59,918 nucleotides of DNA from Parvicella sp963922585 (GCA_963922585.1 CAWUIK010000006.1:1-59918); one strand, 5' to 3'; numbered from the stretch's first letter, positions 1 through 8,324 are shown. Numbers and translations are program-made. The notes: generated by a model not told the origin, from the letters alone.

Positions 1-2
1 TA

Positions 3-57
3 GTCAACAGCGCATTCAAACTTTGCCTATCGGCAGTTCGAATGCTTAGTTGTTACC
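3..57 (-). other. attC-like recombination site of the esterase cassette
   Basis: Read on the minus strand, this about 55-bp element starts with inverse core GGTAAC (57-52) and ends with core GTTGAC (8-3). Between them is an imperfect palindrome, arms 12-27 and 32-45 around a 4-base loop. The arms pair except for one mismatch and a 2-base bulge. Such asymmetry, with extrahelical bases, is what the integrase uses to choose the strand in known attC sites. Length and layout fit the classical 59-base element. Confidence 0.65.
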
Positions 58-65
58 TGCTGGCG

Positions 66-1223
66 TTATTCTAATTTTATAATTTTATGTGTTTCTTTAA
101 AATCAACTGTTTCTATTATTAGAAAGTAGGTTCCTAATGGTAGAGAATTTAAATCAATTATTGTCTGATTCCTAAGACTCAGTATTTTATCACCTAAAAG
201 GTTGAATACTGTAACATCTATTTCTTGAAAATCGTCATCTGATTGAATATTAATGTGTCCACTCGTTGGGTTAGGATATATCTCTACTTTACTGTTTTCG
301 ATATACAAATCAATAACAGATAGGGGGTCGCAATCAAGATTGTACTGTTGAAAGAAGGTCCACATTAAATCGTTAGCATTTATAAAATTTGAAACTGGGT
401 CTCCTAATACCGTTTGATTTCCGCCAGGCCAAGAGTGTCCGCCATCTTGAGTAACATATTGCTCAATGTCTCTTTCACAATCACAATTGCTCCACTTTCT
501 ATGCAAGAACTGTGAATTGTTGATAATAGTATCATTTGTTATGCTGCAAGCGTTCATTGCGGACCAAGCATTCAAAATTGAATCTTGAGGTGAATTATAG
601 TGTCCGGAAGCTCCGCTTCCAACTCCACCGTGATAAGGAACATTCGTATCAAGATAAGAATGAAAACTGATAATTGGAACAGGTCTTTGAGGTGCACAAG
701 TTGTCATACTCATCGATGCCGCGACAGGTGCAATAGCCGCTATTCTATCCGATAGTTCACAAGCCAATCTATAGGCCATAAATCCTCCATTGGACATTCC
801 AGTCGCATATATTCTGCTAGTATCAATCGAATACTGGACAGTCAAAGTATCTATCAATGCGTTTATAAAACCTACATCATCTATGTTGTTATTACTGGCC
901 CAACCACAACACCAACCCGCATTCCACGCAGAAATTCCAAAAACTCCTCCTTCAAGCCCTTCTGGATACACAACTATGAAATTTTCTGCATCTGCTTTGA
1001 CGCTTAATTGTGATTGGTCTTGCATATTATATGCATTTCCAAAACCACCGTGCATAGCAATAATCAGCTGTAAATCAGTAACTCCTGTATATCCTGTCGG
1101 TAGATGAACCAGGTATGTTCTGTCATATCCACCAAATGGAATACTATCATATTGGGCATACGAAACATTTAAAATAAAAAATAGAGAAATTAAAAGAATT
1201 AGTTTTTGCATTATGATATTCAA
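66..1223 (-). CDS. Secreted PHB-depolymerase/feruloyl-esterase-like hydrolase (LpqC family) with T9SS type A sorting domain
   Basis: A 385-aa secreted alpha/beta hydrolase. An N-terminal signal peptide ends near residue 23 (VSYAQ). An oxyanion-type HGG motif is at 58-60. The nucleophile motif GMSNGG gives Ser144, and Asp192 (YLDTNVPYHGG) and His263 (GGHSWPGG) complete the likely triad. This layout matches the LpqC/PHB-depolymerase esterase family (COG3509), which cleaves polyester or aromatic ester bonds; the actual substrate is unknown. Residues about 312-385 (IYPNPTSG start) form a type A T9SS sorting domain, so the enzyme should be exported and cell-surface attached or released. Met5 at 1211 is an equally good start. 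The stop codon lies 9 bp before the attC inverse core, so the gene is the payload of an integron-type cassette. An 80-bp leader separates the cassette boundary from the start and may hold its own promoter. Confidence 0.85.
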   Translation of the reverse strand: MNIIMQKLILLISLFFILNVSYAQYDSIPFGGYDRTYLVHLPTGYTGVTDLQLIIAMHGGFGNAYNMQDQSQLSVKADAENFIVVYPEGLEGGVFGISAWNAGWCCGWASNNNIDDVGFINALIDTLTVQYSIDTSRIYATGMSNGGFMAYRLACELSDRIAAIAPVAASMSMTTCAPQRPVPIISFHSYLDTNVPYHGGVGSGASGHYNSPQDSILNAWSAMNACSITNDTIINNSQFLHRKWSNCDCERDIEQYVTQDGGHSWPGGNQTVLGDPVSNFINANDLMWTFFQQYNLDCDPLSVIDLYIENSKVEIYPNPTSGHINIQSDDDFQEIDVTVFNLLGDKILSLRNQTIIDLNSLPLGTYFLIIETVDFKETHKIIKLE

Positions 1224-1294
1224 TTTGACTTTACAGTTAGATTTTCGTTTAATTCAAACATTAATTTACTTACTCATCTTTTCTCTTGCTTGCA

Positions 1295-1344
1295 GGTAAC
1301 GGCTCGGCTAAAACCAGTTTTAATTGGTTTTAGCTTTTGTTGGT
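1295..1344 (-). other. attC-like recombination site between the two cassettes
   Basis: On the minus strand it begins with inverse core ACCAAC (1344-1339) and ends with core GTTACC (1300-1295). The centre is a perfect 10-bp inverted repeat (1307-1316 with 1325-1334, GCTAAAACCA/TGGTTTTAGC). The upstream gene's stop codon (1332-1330) lies inside the stem, as is common for compact cassettes. The hairpin could also act as a terminator. Confidence 0.65.
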
Positions 1345-2139
1345 AGTAGTTTTTAATTTAATCTGCATGTATTCAATCCATTCTTTCTCCAATCTATTTC
1401 TGCTAAGGCCGAAGTCTTTAGGGAAATTGTCATAGTCTTTAATCATATTGACTACTGCTAACCATCCATATTTTGAGATAAGAAACTCTGTCAGCCATGC
1501 AGCCCAAACTCCTCTAAATTTGACAGTTGCATATTTGTTTTCCAGAGTTTTAAACTTAGGAACTCGTTCTAGTCTTAATGATTCGGCCACCCATTTTATG
1601 GCATCTTCATTTCTTTTATAATAAGGATTCGTTTCACATTGAAATGCTATTCCTTCTCGAAGCCATGGTTTCATCTTTCCTCTATAATCTTTTCCTATGA
1701 TGTCAAAACTTATGGCATGGGCATATTCATGAACAACCACTGACATAGGGTCTTGAATTTCATAAGCTTCTTTTGCTCCTTTAGCGGAGGGGGAGACCAT
1801 ATTAATTTTTCTGTATATAGTGCAACCTAAAGCAGTTCTTCTGGTAGAATCAAGCTCACAAACACAAAGAGTATAACTAAATTCCGGGAAGATCTGAATC
1901 ACTATTGGAGAATCAATTCGATGCTTGAATATTTTGGTTAATCTTCCAATATTAGCTCGGAGAGAACTATCCAGTTGACACACGAAAACACTATCCTTTT
2001 CTACCGAATAGTAATGAGCAATTTCGGATGAATGAATTTTAGTCATTCCAAGCTCTTTAATTAAGACACTATCTATGCAATTTGATTTAGCTGATAGAGC
2101 TAGTAGAAAGCAAAATAGGGTTAAAATCAGTTTTGTCAT
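1330..2139 (-). CDS. Exported HExxH zinc-peptidase-like protein (gluzincin / peptidase MA type), cassette-borne
   Basis: A 269-aa protein with a signal peptide (residues 1 to about 19). HEYAH is at 137-141, followed after about 20 residues by WLREGIAF with Glu162. This HExxH...E pattern is the zinc site of gluzincins of the peptidase-MA type, so a metallopeptidase is likely, though the substrate is unknown. Six cysteines (21, 54, 92, 94, 106, 168) in a Bacteroidota protein suggest disulfides in the periplasm. Cys21 follows KSN and does not make a good lipobox. The start codon is only 8 bp inside the cassette boundary, and the stop lies within the attC stem. The gene probably depends on an outside promoter or on readthrough. 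I do not recognise a closer family. Confidence 0.7.
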   Translation of the reverse strand: MTKLILTLFCFLLALSAKSNCIDSVLIKELGMTKIHSSEIAHYYSVEKDSVFVCQLDSSLRANIGRLTKIFKHRIDSPIVIQIFPEFSYTLCVCELDSTRRTALGCTIYRKINMVSPSAKGAKEAYEIQDPMSVVVHEYAHAISFDIIGKDYRGKMKPWLREGIAFQCETNPYYKRNEDAIKWVAESLRLERVPKFKTLENKYATVKFRGVWAAWLTEFLISKYGWLAVVNMIKDYDNFPKDFGLSRNRLEKEWIEYMQIKLKTTTNKS

Positions 2140-2146
2140 TTAATTA

Positions 2147-2184
2147 CTACCAACACGCGGCTAAACACCAGCTACTGGCGTTTA
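2147..2184 (-). other. Degenerate attC-like boundary element upstream of the zinc-peptidase cassette
   Basis: Minus strand: a core GTTGGTAG (2154-2147) follows a short inverted repeat (2163-2171 with 2175-2183, one mismatch). The stretch TTTAGCCG next to the core is also found beside the core of the 1295-1344 element. No clear inverse core is visible on the comM side, so this is either a truncated attC or an attI-like edge. Confidence 0.5.
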
Positions 2185-2351
2185 TTCCATTCATGTGTAT
2201 ATTGTTTATTATTCAAATGTATAAAAAAGTTGTTTCTAAATCGGTTTTTAGTTTTAGATTTTTTTTATGAACATTTTTTTTAAAGTAAGTTTTTTACATA
2301 ACTATGGAATTTTTATATTTACAACTTAATAGTAATTTTCAATAATCAATT

Positions 2352-3893
2352 ATGCTTGTAAAAACCTATGGAAGTGCAGTATATGGAGTCGATGCCATTA
2401 CCATTACGGTGGAGGTAAACATCAGCCAAGGGATAAAATTTTTCTTAGTAGGTTTGCCTGATAACGCTGTGAAAGAAAGTCATCAGAGAATTGCTGCTGC
2501 TTTGAAAAACAATGGCTATAAAATTCCTGGGAAAGAAATCACCATCAACATGGCGCCTGCCGATATCAGAAAAGAAGGTTCTGCTTACGACTTGACCATT
2601 GCCATGGGTATTTTGGCAGCATCAGAACAAGTTTCTCAACCTCATCTCACAGAAGAATACGTCATTATGGGGGAAATGTCTTTGGACGGTGAATTGAGAC
2701 CCATAAAAGGTGCATTGCCTATAGCCATCAAAGCGCAAAAAGAAGGTTTTAAAGGTGTGATTTTGCCAGCATCTAATGTCAAAGAAGCAGCCATTGTGGA
2801 AGGATTGGATGTGTATGGTGCAACCAACATCAAAGAGGTTATAGATTTTTTTAATGGAGTTGCTACCATGGAAAAAGTGGTTTTTGACATTCAAAAAGAA
2901 TTTGAAAACTACGATGATATTTCAGGTGTTGATTTTGCTGATGTGAAAGGACAAGAAAACGTAAAAAGAGCCTTAGAAATTGCCGCTGCAGGTGGTCATA
3001 ACGCCATCATGATTGGCCCTCCAGGTTCTGGAAAAACCATGCTTTCCAAAAGAATCAGTACCATTTTGCCTCCGCTCACTATGGACGAGGCTTTGGAAAC
3101 AACCAAAATACATTCTGTGGCAGGCTTGTTGGGAGGTAATGTAGGCTTAATTACGCAAAGACCCTTTAGATCTCCCCACCATACTATTTCAGATGTAGCC
3201 CTGGTTGGTGGGGGAAGTAATCCCAAACCGGGAGAAATTTCTTTGGCACACAATGGTATTTTATTTTTGGATGAATTGCCTGAATTCAAAAGACAAGTAA
3301 TAGAGGTTTTGAGACAGCCTTTGGAAGATAGAGTTGTGACGATTTCTCGTGCCAAAATCAGTGTGGATTATCCTTCTAGTTTTATGCTTATTGCCTCAAT
3401 GAACCCTTCGCCAAGTGGAGATTTTTATGACCCAACTGGAAATTCAGGAGATCCTGAACATATAGTAAAAAGATATTTGGCAAAAATCTCTGGTCCTTTG
3501 ATGGACAGAATCGATTTGCACATCGAAGTGCAACCTGTACCTTACGATAAACTAGCAGAGAAAAAAGACGGAGAAACTTCAGCAGAAATAAGAGCAAGGG
3601 TGGTAGCCGCAAGAAAAATTCAAGAGCAAAGATTTAAAGATGTTCCTGGAGTTTATTGTAATGCTCAACTTTCACCCAAATTAGTAAAAGTGCATTGTCA
3701 AATCAATGAGGCCGGAGAAATGCTGATGAAAAACGCCATGGAAAAACTAGGACTTTCTGCACGTTCTTACGCAAGAATATTCAAAGTAGCTCGAACTATT
3801 GCCGACTTGGAAGCATCTCCCAATATTGAAGCACACCATATTGCAGAGGCCATTCAGTACAGAAGTTTAGATAGAGATGGTTGGTTGGGATAG
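2352..3893 (+). CDS. comM: ComM/YifB family Mg-chelatase-like AAA+ ATPase
   Basis: A 513-aa full-length member of the YifB/ComM family. The N-terminal ChlI-like domain (about 1-175, RIAAALKNNGYKIPG) is followed by an AAA+ domain with Walker A GPPGSGKT at 222-229 and Walker B-like ILFLDELPEF, then a C-terminal Mg-chelatase domain. ComM is a hexameric helicase that promotes branch migration during natural transformation in other bacteria. The gene is intact. A near-consensus -7 box (TATATTTA, 2314-2321) lies 30 bp upstream. Its 3' end overlaps the next gene by 17 bp, so the two are probably cotranscribed. Confidence 0.95.
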   Translation: MLVKTYGSAVYGVDAITITVEVNISQGIKFFLVGLPDNAVKESHQRIAAALKNNGYKIPGKEITINMAPADIRKEGSAYDLTIAMGILAASEQVSQPHLTEEYVIMGEMSLDGELRPIKGALPIAIKAQKEGFKGVILPASNVKEAAIVEGLDVYGATNIKEVIDFFNGVATMEKVVFDIQKEFENYDDISGVDFADVKGQENVKRALEIAAAGGHNAIMIGPPGSGKTMLSKRISTILPPLTMDEALETTKIHSVAGLLGGNVGLITQRPFRSPHHTISDVALVGGGSNPKPGEISLAHNGILFLDELPEFKRQVIEVLRQPLEDRVVTISRAKISVDYPSSFMLIASMNPSPSGDFYDPTGNSGDPEHIVKRYLAKISGPLMDRIDLHIEVQPVPYDKLAEKKDGETSAEIRARVVAARKIQEQRFKDVPGVYCNAQLSPKLVKVHCQINEAGEMLMKNAMEKLGLSARSYARIFKVARTIADLEASPNIEAHHIAEAIQYRSLDRDGWLG

Positions 3894-5853
3894 GTTTTTA
3901 GTTCTTGGTTTTTATTTTATAGTTTGTTATTTTCAAGCTCAAAAGTTAGACACTGCAAACGGAAAAATTTACATTTATTTTAACAATGATTCTTTTCCAA
4001 ATTATGTTTTGGATATGTCCCAAATAAAATATGGACACTCTAATATTAAAGTCAAAGAAAAATTGGGGTCGTATCATGTAAAGTTTAATGATGTAAATTC
4101 TATAAAAGACTATAAAATTATAAGAAAAACGGATCGCTTACTACTTTGGAAAAATGGCGAAAAGGAAATACAGTTATTGTTAACTTCTATCGATGATGCT
4201 CTTTTTAAAGTTCAATTGTCAAGTAATCAAAATGTAAATCATTGGGCGTTTTCTGTTGAGAGATTACAAAATGAACAACCACAAGGAGGTGGAATGCAGT
4301 TTTCTGAGTATAATACATATAACAAAAAATGGATCAATCTTTCCCAAGAAAATGGTATTGGAAGAGGTGGAGGCTCTATTTCTAAATGGACAAAAATGGC
4401 AGGTGTTGCAGGAGAAAATTACGCCACTTATGCTCCATCACCAAGGTTTTTTACAACTCAAAATCGGTTTTTCGAATGGAATGAATTTTCTTATTCTGAA
4501 GTAACTTTTTCCAATGAAGCCATCTCTTTTACCGTTTTAGATCAAAATGTTAGTTTGACTTTAGGAATTGCTCCAAAAGAAGTAAACACTACTTTACCTT
4601 ATGAGTTGCCTGATTGGTCATTGGGAACCATTTTGGGTTTGCAAGGTGGTACAAAAGAAGTGCTAGATAAAGTGTCAAGTGTAATAAATGGCGGTGCGCA
4701 TGTTGATGCTGTTTGGATTCAAGATTGGGTGGGCAAAAGAGCCACAAAATTTGGAAGCAGACTCAATTGGACTTGGGAATTGGATACTGTTCATTATCCA
4801 AATTTTGGTGAATTTAAAGCACAACTCGAACAACAAAACATTAAAATACTTGGATATATAAATCCATTTTTTGCAGAAGAAGGAAAATATATTACTCAAG
4901 GACTGCAAAAGGATTATTTTGTAAAAGATAAAAATAACGCTTCGATATTATTTAATTATGGAGGAATGGATGGTTATATGTTGGACCTATTCAACCCAGA
5001 AGCATATGCTTGGATGAAACAAATCATTCAAACCAATTTAGTCGAAAATGGCTTTTCTGGTTGGATGGCAGATTTTGCGGAATGGTATCCTATAAATGTT
5101 GATGATGATATTGTTTTGGGATTAAAAAAACACAATGAATATCCTGTATTGTGGGCAAAACTCAATTATGAAGTAATACAAGAAAGTGGAAAAGAATTGT
5201 TTTTCTTCAATCGTTCGGGTGGAATTAATACTCCCAAATACTCGAGCATGATGTGGGCAGGAGACCAAATGGTAGATTACAGTGAAGAAGATGGATTGCT
5301 TTCCGTTTTTGACGCGTATCTTTCATCATCCCATTCGGGGTTTCCTATTTTACACAGCGATGCAGGAGGATATACCTCTGTGAAAAAACCGTTTATTAAA
5401 AATTATATCAGAGATACGCTTTTGTTGAAAGATTGGCTCTTTTTAGAAGCGTGTACACCTACTTTAAGAACTCACGAAGGATTACTTCCAGCAGACAATG
5501 CTCAAGTGTATGATGAGGAAATGGTAAGGTTTTTTGGTGAAATTACACAACTGCATTCTGCCCTTTTACCTTATTTTCTCGAAGTTATAGAAGAAAATAA
5601 CATAAACAACACCCCAATATTTTCCGATGCTTCTGATTGGATGAATGAGTTGAATCACCAAAAAAATATTGCCGTAGGTAAAGATTTAATAATCATTTTT
5701 AGTGATAAGAAGATTTTTTCTTTGCCAAAAGATTGGTTGTTTTTATATTCCAATAAGACTTTGGGAAGGAAACCATCATCAGGTATGAGAATACAAGTTT
5801 TAATAAAGGAAAAAAGTACTATTCTTAGTAATGAATTTATTCAAAAACATTAG
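3877..5853 (+). CDS. Exported glycoside hydrolase family 31, sulfoquinovosidase-like
   Basis: A 658-aa GH31 enzyme with an N-terminal signal peptide (about 1-22). The (beta/alpha)8 core contains LGLQGGT (253-259), QDW (282-284), WMADF with nucleophile Asp399, and WAGDQ with probable acid/base Asp463. The stretch from Gln282 to Trp298 keeps the spacing of Gln288, Arg301 and Trp304 that bind the sulfonate of sulfoquinovose in E. coli YihQ (here Gln282, Arg295, Trp298). The DGLLSV and SDAGGYT motifs are also of YihQ type. I therefore call a sulfoquinovosidase-like alpha-glycosidase that would release sulfoquinovose from sulfolipid glycosides. Unlike YihQ it is exported. No sulfoquinovose catabolism genes are adjacent, so substrate and pathway remain inference. 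Confidence 0.8.
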   Translation: MVGWDRFLVLGFYFIVCYFQAQKLDTANGKIYIYFNNDSFPNYVLDMSQIKYGHSNIKVKEKLGSYHVKFNDVNSIKDYKIIRKTDRLLLWKNGEKEIQLLLTSIDDALFKVQLSSNQNVNHWAFSVERLQNEQPQGGGMQFSEYNTYNKKWINLSQENGIGRGGGSISKWTKMAGVAGENYATYAPSPRFFTTQNRFFEWNEFSYSEVTFSNEAISFTVLDQNVSLTLGIAPKEVNTTLPYELPDWSLGTILGLQGGTKEVLDKVSSVINGGAHVDAVWIQDWVGKRATKFGSRLNWTWELDTVHYPNFGEFKAQLEQQNIKILGYINPFFAEEGKYITQGLQKDYFVKDKNNASILFNYGGMDGYMLDLFNPEAYAWMKQIIQTNLVENGFSGWMADFAEWYPINVDDDIVLGLKKHNEYPVLWAKLNYEVIQESGKELFFFNRSGGINTPKYSSMMWAGDQMVDYSEEDGLLSVFDAYLSSSHSGFPILHSDAGGYTSVKKPFIKNYIRDTLLLKDWLFLEACTPTLRTHEGLLPADNAQVYDEEMVRFFGEITQLHSALLPYFLEVIEENNINNTPIFSDASDWMNELNHQKNIAVGKDLIIIFSDKKIFSLPKDWLFLYSNKTLGRKPSSGMRIQVLIKEKSTILSNEFIQKH

Positions 5854-5860
5854 ACTCTTT

Positions 5861-7660
5861 ATGAAAAAAGTCACTTATAAAAATAAGTTTACAATAATAT
5901 CAACTTTTTTAATAATTGTAACGCTTCTTTATTATCAATTTTCAGAAAAGAAATGGGAAGAGCCAGAAGGGGTTATAAAATCAGACGTAAAAGGATATTA
6001 TGCTTATTTACCATTAGTTTTTATTTTTGATGATTTAGCCATAGAACATCCAGAAAAACTTGGTGAAAATGTTTGGTTTCAAGAAGATGAAAATGGAGTT
6101 AGGGTTGTCAAATATACTTGTGGTATGTCTATAATGTATAGCCCATTTTTTTTCTTGGCTCATGGATATGTACATTTAAAAGGGCTTCCTAAAGACGGAT
6201 ACAGTAGTCCATATAGTTTTGCAATTGCAATGAGTTCCTTTTTTTATGTAATTATTGGGTTGTTTTTTTTAAGCAAACTTTTATTGATTTATTTCAAAGA
6301 TATTGCTGTTGCAATTTCGTTGATTGTATTGTATTTAGGCACCAATTTATTCCACTATACAGCATCTACAATGACATATTCTCATAGTTATAGTTTTTCC
6401 TTGATAGTTGTTTTTATGTATTTCACTTTAAGATGGAAGCAACAACCTAAAGTATATTCTGCTATAATTCTAGGAATTTCTTCAGGTTTGATAGTACTCA
6501 TTCGACCTATTGATATCATTCTTCTACTGTTTTTTTTCTTTTTTGGCGATAAATCTATTCAACACACTATAAAACAATTGTTTCAAAAGAAAGGACAAAC
6601 TTTGCTAATGTTGTTGTGTTTTTTCATAATACTTAGCCCTCAATTTTTATATTTTAAGTATATATCTGGAAGTTTTTTATATTACTCATATACTGGAGAG
6701 AAATTTTATTTTTTACAACCTCATTTAATAGATAGTGTATTTAGTTTCAGAAATGGGTGGTTAGTTTATTCTCCATTAATGTCTTTAGCTATTATAGGTT
6801 TTTTATTCCTTAGTAAAATGCACAATAGAAGTAAAATAATTATTGTTGGAGGTTTTATAATTTATTACTACATTATTACCTCTTGGTGGTGTTGGTGGTA
6901 CGCAGGTTTTGGAAATAGAGCGTTTATCAATTTGTATCCTTTTTTGAGCATACCAATTGCAAGTTTATTAGAAATCATTTTTACTAAAAAAATTATCTTA
7001 AGGTGGGTAGTTTCTACTTTCATTTTGATAGGTGTATTTTTAAATATTTTCCAAAATTATCAATATGAAAACGCTGCAATACATTGGGATGCAATGACAA
7101 AGGAGGCATATATTGATTCTTTTGGTAGAACTCGACCTAGTCAACTTTTTTCAACTTTTTTGCGACACCCAGCAGCTGATTTTGCATTATTAGGCAAAGA
7201 TGCTATTTATGAACCTAAAATTGATACGATAAACAAATTGTCATTTAATTTCAATAATCAAAACCTTCTAGATTCAAATCTTATTCAATTTTGGCAATCC
7301 AAAACAACATTTCTAGGAAATGGAGCACTTTATATTCCTGATAATTTAGAATTTGTTTTTAATCAAACCATAGATGTGAAAAATTCAAATAGCGTTTATG
7401 TTGAATTATGGGTTAAAAATTCAGACAGTATTGTGTTGGTTTTGAGTGGTGATGAAAATAATTCATTTTATGCAAATTCAAACGAAATATATAAAACTAA
7501 AAATGAATGGAAACTAGTTCATTTGTATGCGACTTTACCAAATAATCATAATTTTGAGAAACTAAATTTCTATATTTGGAATATTGAATTCAACGAGTTT
7601 TACATGGATAATTTTTCATGTTCTTCTATGTTTATTGACTATTTTATTAAAGAAATATAA
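5861..7660 (+). CDS. Polytopic membrane protein, GT-C-like glycosyltransferase fold suspected
   Basis: About 599 aa from the ATG at 5861; an alternative in-frame ATG at 5831 would overlap the previous gene by 23 bp. An N-terminal TM segment is followed by a periplasmic loop with acidic residues (SDVKGYYAYLP) and then about eight more TM helices, with LIRPIDI after a helix. That is the usual layout of GT-C glycosyltransferases of the ArnT/PMT type. The C-terminal about 150 residues are soluble and resemble a beta-sandwich (VYVELWVKNSDSIVLVLSG). No family can be named with certainty. It follows the GH31 gene directly, so a role in surface glycan handling is possible. Bases 6525-6547 are very T-rich, but the frame stays open. 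Confidence 0.6.
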   Translation: MKKVTYKNKFTIISTFLIIVTLLYYQFSEKKWEEPEGVIKSDVKGYYAYLPLVFIFDDLAIEHPEKLGENVWFQEDENGVRVVKYTCGMSIMYSPFFFLAHGYVHLKGLPKDGYSSPYSFAIAMSSFFYVIIGLFFLSKLLLIYFKDIAVAISLIVLYLGTNLFHYTASTMTYSHSYSFSLIVVFMYFTLRWKQQPKVYSAIILGISSGLIVLIRPIDIILLLFFFFFGDKSIQHTIKQLFQKKGQTLLMLLCFFIILSPQFLYFKYISGSFLYYSYTGEKFYFLQPHLIDSVFSFRNGWLVYSPLMSLAIIGFLFLSKMHNRSKIIIVGGFIIYYYIITSWWCWWYAGFGNRAFINLYPFLSIPIASLLEIIFTKKIILRWVVSTFILIGVFLNIFQNYQYENAAIHWDAMTKEAYIDSFGRTRPSQLFSTFLRHPAADFALLGKDAIYEPKIDTINKLSFNFNNQNLLDSNLIQFWQSKTTFLGNGALYIPDNLEFVFNQTIDVKNSNSVYVELWVKNSDSIVLVLSGDENNSFYANSNEIYKTKNEWKLVHLYATLPNNHNFEKLNFYIWNIEFNEFYMDNFSCSSMFIDYFIKEI

Positions 7661-7662
7661 TT

Positions 7663-8022
7663 ATGAAATCAATTATTTATGAAACAAAAAGACCTGCTAG
7701 AACTTTTAAAAAACAAGTTTACATGTTTTTAGGTATTATAATGACAGGCATTGGAGCCTATTATTTTGTTTCACAAGCAAACTTTGGAAGACCAGAAGAA
7801 TACATTCCATTAGGTTTAATTTTATTGATTGGTTTATATTTGCTCTTGGGCTTTTTATTGAACTTAAAATTACCAGGCTCTAAATCATCTTATCTTAAAC
7901 AGGAGTTTCCTATCAATCCATCGACACATGATTTGGAATATGTTTTTGAATCTCCTGTTGTGAATAGGAAAGAAATATTGTTTTCGCTAAAAGATGTTAC
8001 TTTAGTTAATTACAGAGAATAG
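7663..8022 (+). CDS. Small membrane protein, N-terminal part of a gene interrupted by an in-frame TAG
   Basis: 119 codons with two predicted TM helices (about 20-38 and 50-66) and a short basic N-terminus. After the helices begins a soluble segment (EILFSLKDVTLVNYRE) that looks like the start of a small beta domain. The TAG at 8020-8022 ends it, yet the same frame stays open through 8268 with no other stop, and the downstream part reads like the rest of a PH-like beta domain. The gene starts 2 bp after the preceding stop, so it belongs to the same transcript. It may be a nonsense-mutated gene or a genuinely shorter protein. Function unknown. Confidence 0.6.
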   Translation: MKSIIYETKRPARTFKKQVYMFLGIIMTGIGAYYFVSQANFGRPEEYIPLGLILLIGLYLLLGFLLNLKLPGSKSSYLKQEFPINPSTHDLEYVFESPVVNRKEILFSLKDVTLVNYRE

Positions 8023-8268
8023 AGTAAAAACATTTCATCAACTACAGAAAACATTAGAATGGATCCCGTTCCAATGACTTCTCTGAGTAAAACTAACCCT
8101 TCAGGACTTTATGTTGAGAAAAATAGTAGTTCATACACTCAAAAAAAATATTTTCTGACGCTTATGCCAATTAATCAAGAAATTTTGCTCAATGTAAGTG
8201 TTCCCAATGTGGAAATATTTGTAAAAGAGTTGAATAAACTCATAGAACTTCAAAACAAAAATGCATAA
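8023..8268 (+). pseudogene. C-terminal remainder of the interrupted membrane gene, or a separate 69-aa ORF from ATG 8059
   Basis: In frame with 7663-8022 and separated from it only by the TAG at 8020-8022. From the ATG at 8059 it could encode 69 aa (KKYFLTLMPINQ, then VEIFVKELNKLIE). The final amphipathic helix after beta strands resembles the end of a bacterial PH-like domain, which suggests one ancestral 201-codon gene. A strong terminator follows. Confidence 0.5.
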
Positions 8269-8271
8269 AAA

Positions 8272-8299
8272 AACCCACTTAATCTTGATTAAGTGGGTT
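8272..8299. terminator. Bidirectional hairpin terminator between convergent genes
   Basis: A perfect 13-bp inverted repeat (8272-8284 and 8287-8299, AACCCACTTAATC) with A-rich sequence on one side and T-rich on the other. It lies between the rightward membrane gene and the leftward DUF3127 gene. Confidence 0.85.
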
Positions 8300-8324
8300 A
8301 AAGTTTTATAGCTTTCAAATTTGA

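Larger units (their letters stand above)
1..2184 (-). mobile_element. Integron-type gene cassette array without integrase (CALIN-like), two complete cassettes
   Basis: Two leftward genes lie between three attC-like elements. Cassette 1 runs from a core near 2154 to about 1300 and carries the gene at 1330-2139. Cassette 2 runs from about 1299 to 8 and carries the gene at 66-1223. The first bases of each cassette are complementary to the inverse core of its own attC, as in known integron cassettes. For cassette 1, 2145-2155 is the exact reverse complement of 1338-1348 (11 bp). For cassette 2, 1292-1300 is the exact reverse complement of 52-60 (9 bp). No tyrosine integrase is visible. The array probably continues left of the window. 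On the right it ends at a degenerate element before comM. Confidence 0.72.

Noticed and set aside
790..1107. 105-aa rightward open frame opposite the esterase
   Set aside because: It is antisense to a well-supported coding sequence with catalytic motifs and has no domain of its own.
2163..2351. attI site and integrase gene next to comM
   Set aside because: No tyrosine recombinase frame is present in or near this region, and the inverted repeat is short and degenerate.
3877..5853. GH31 enzyme as alpha-xylosidase or plain alpha-glucosidase
   Set aside because: The QDW...R..W spacing and the DGLLSV/SDAGGYT motifs are of the YihQ type; kept as an alternative only because the substrate was not tested.
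6525..6547. Frameshift at a long T run in the membrane protein
   Set aside because: The reading frame continues with hydrophobic helix sequence on both sides and no stop appears.
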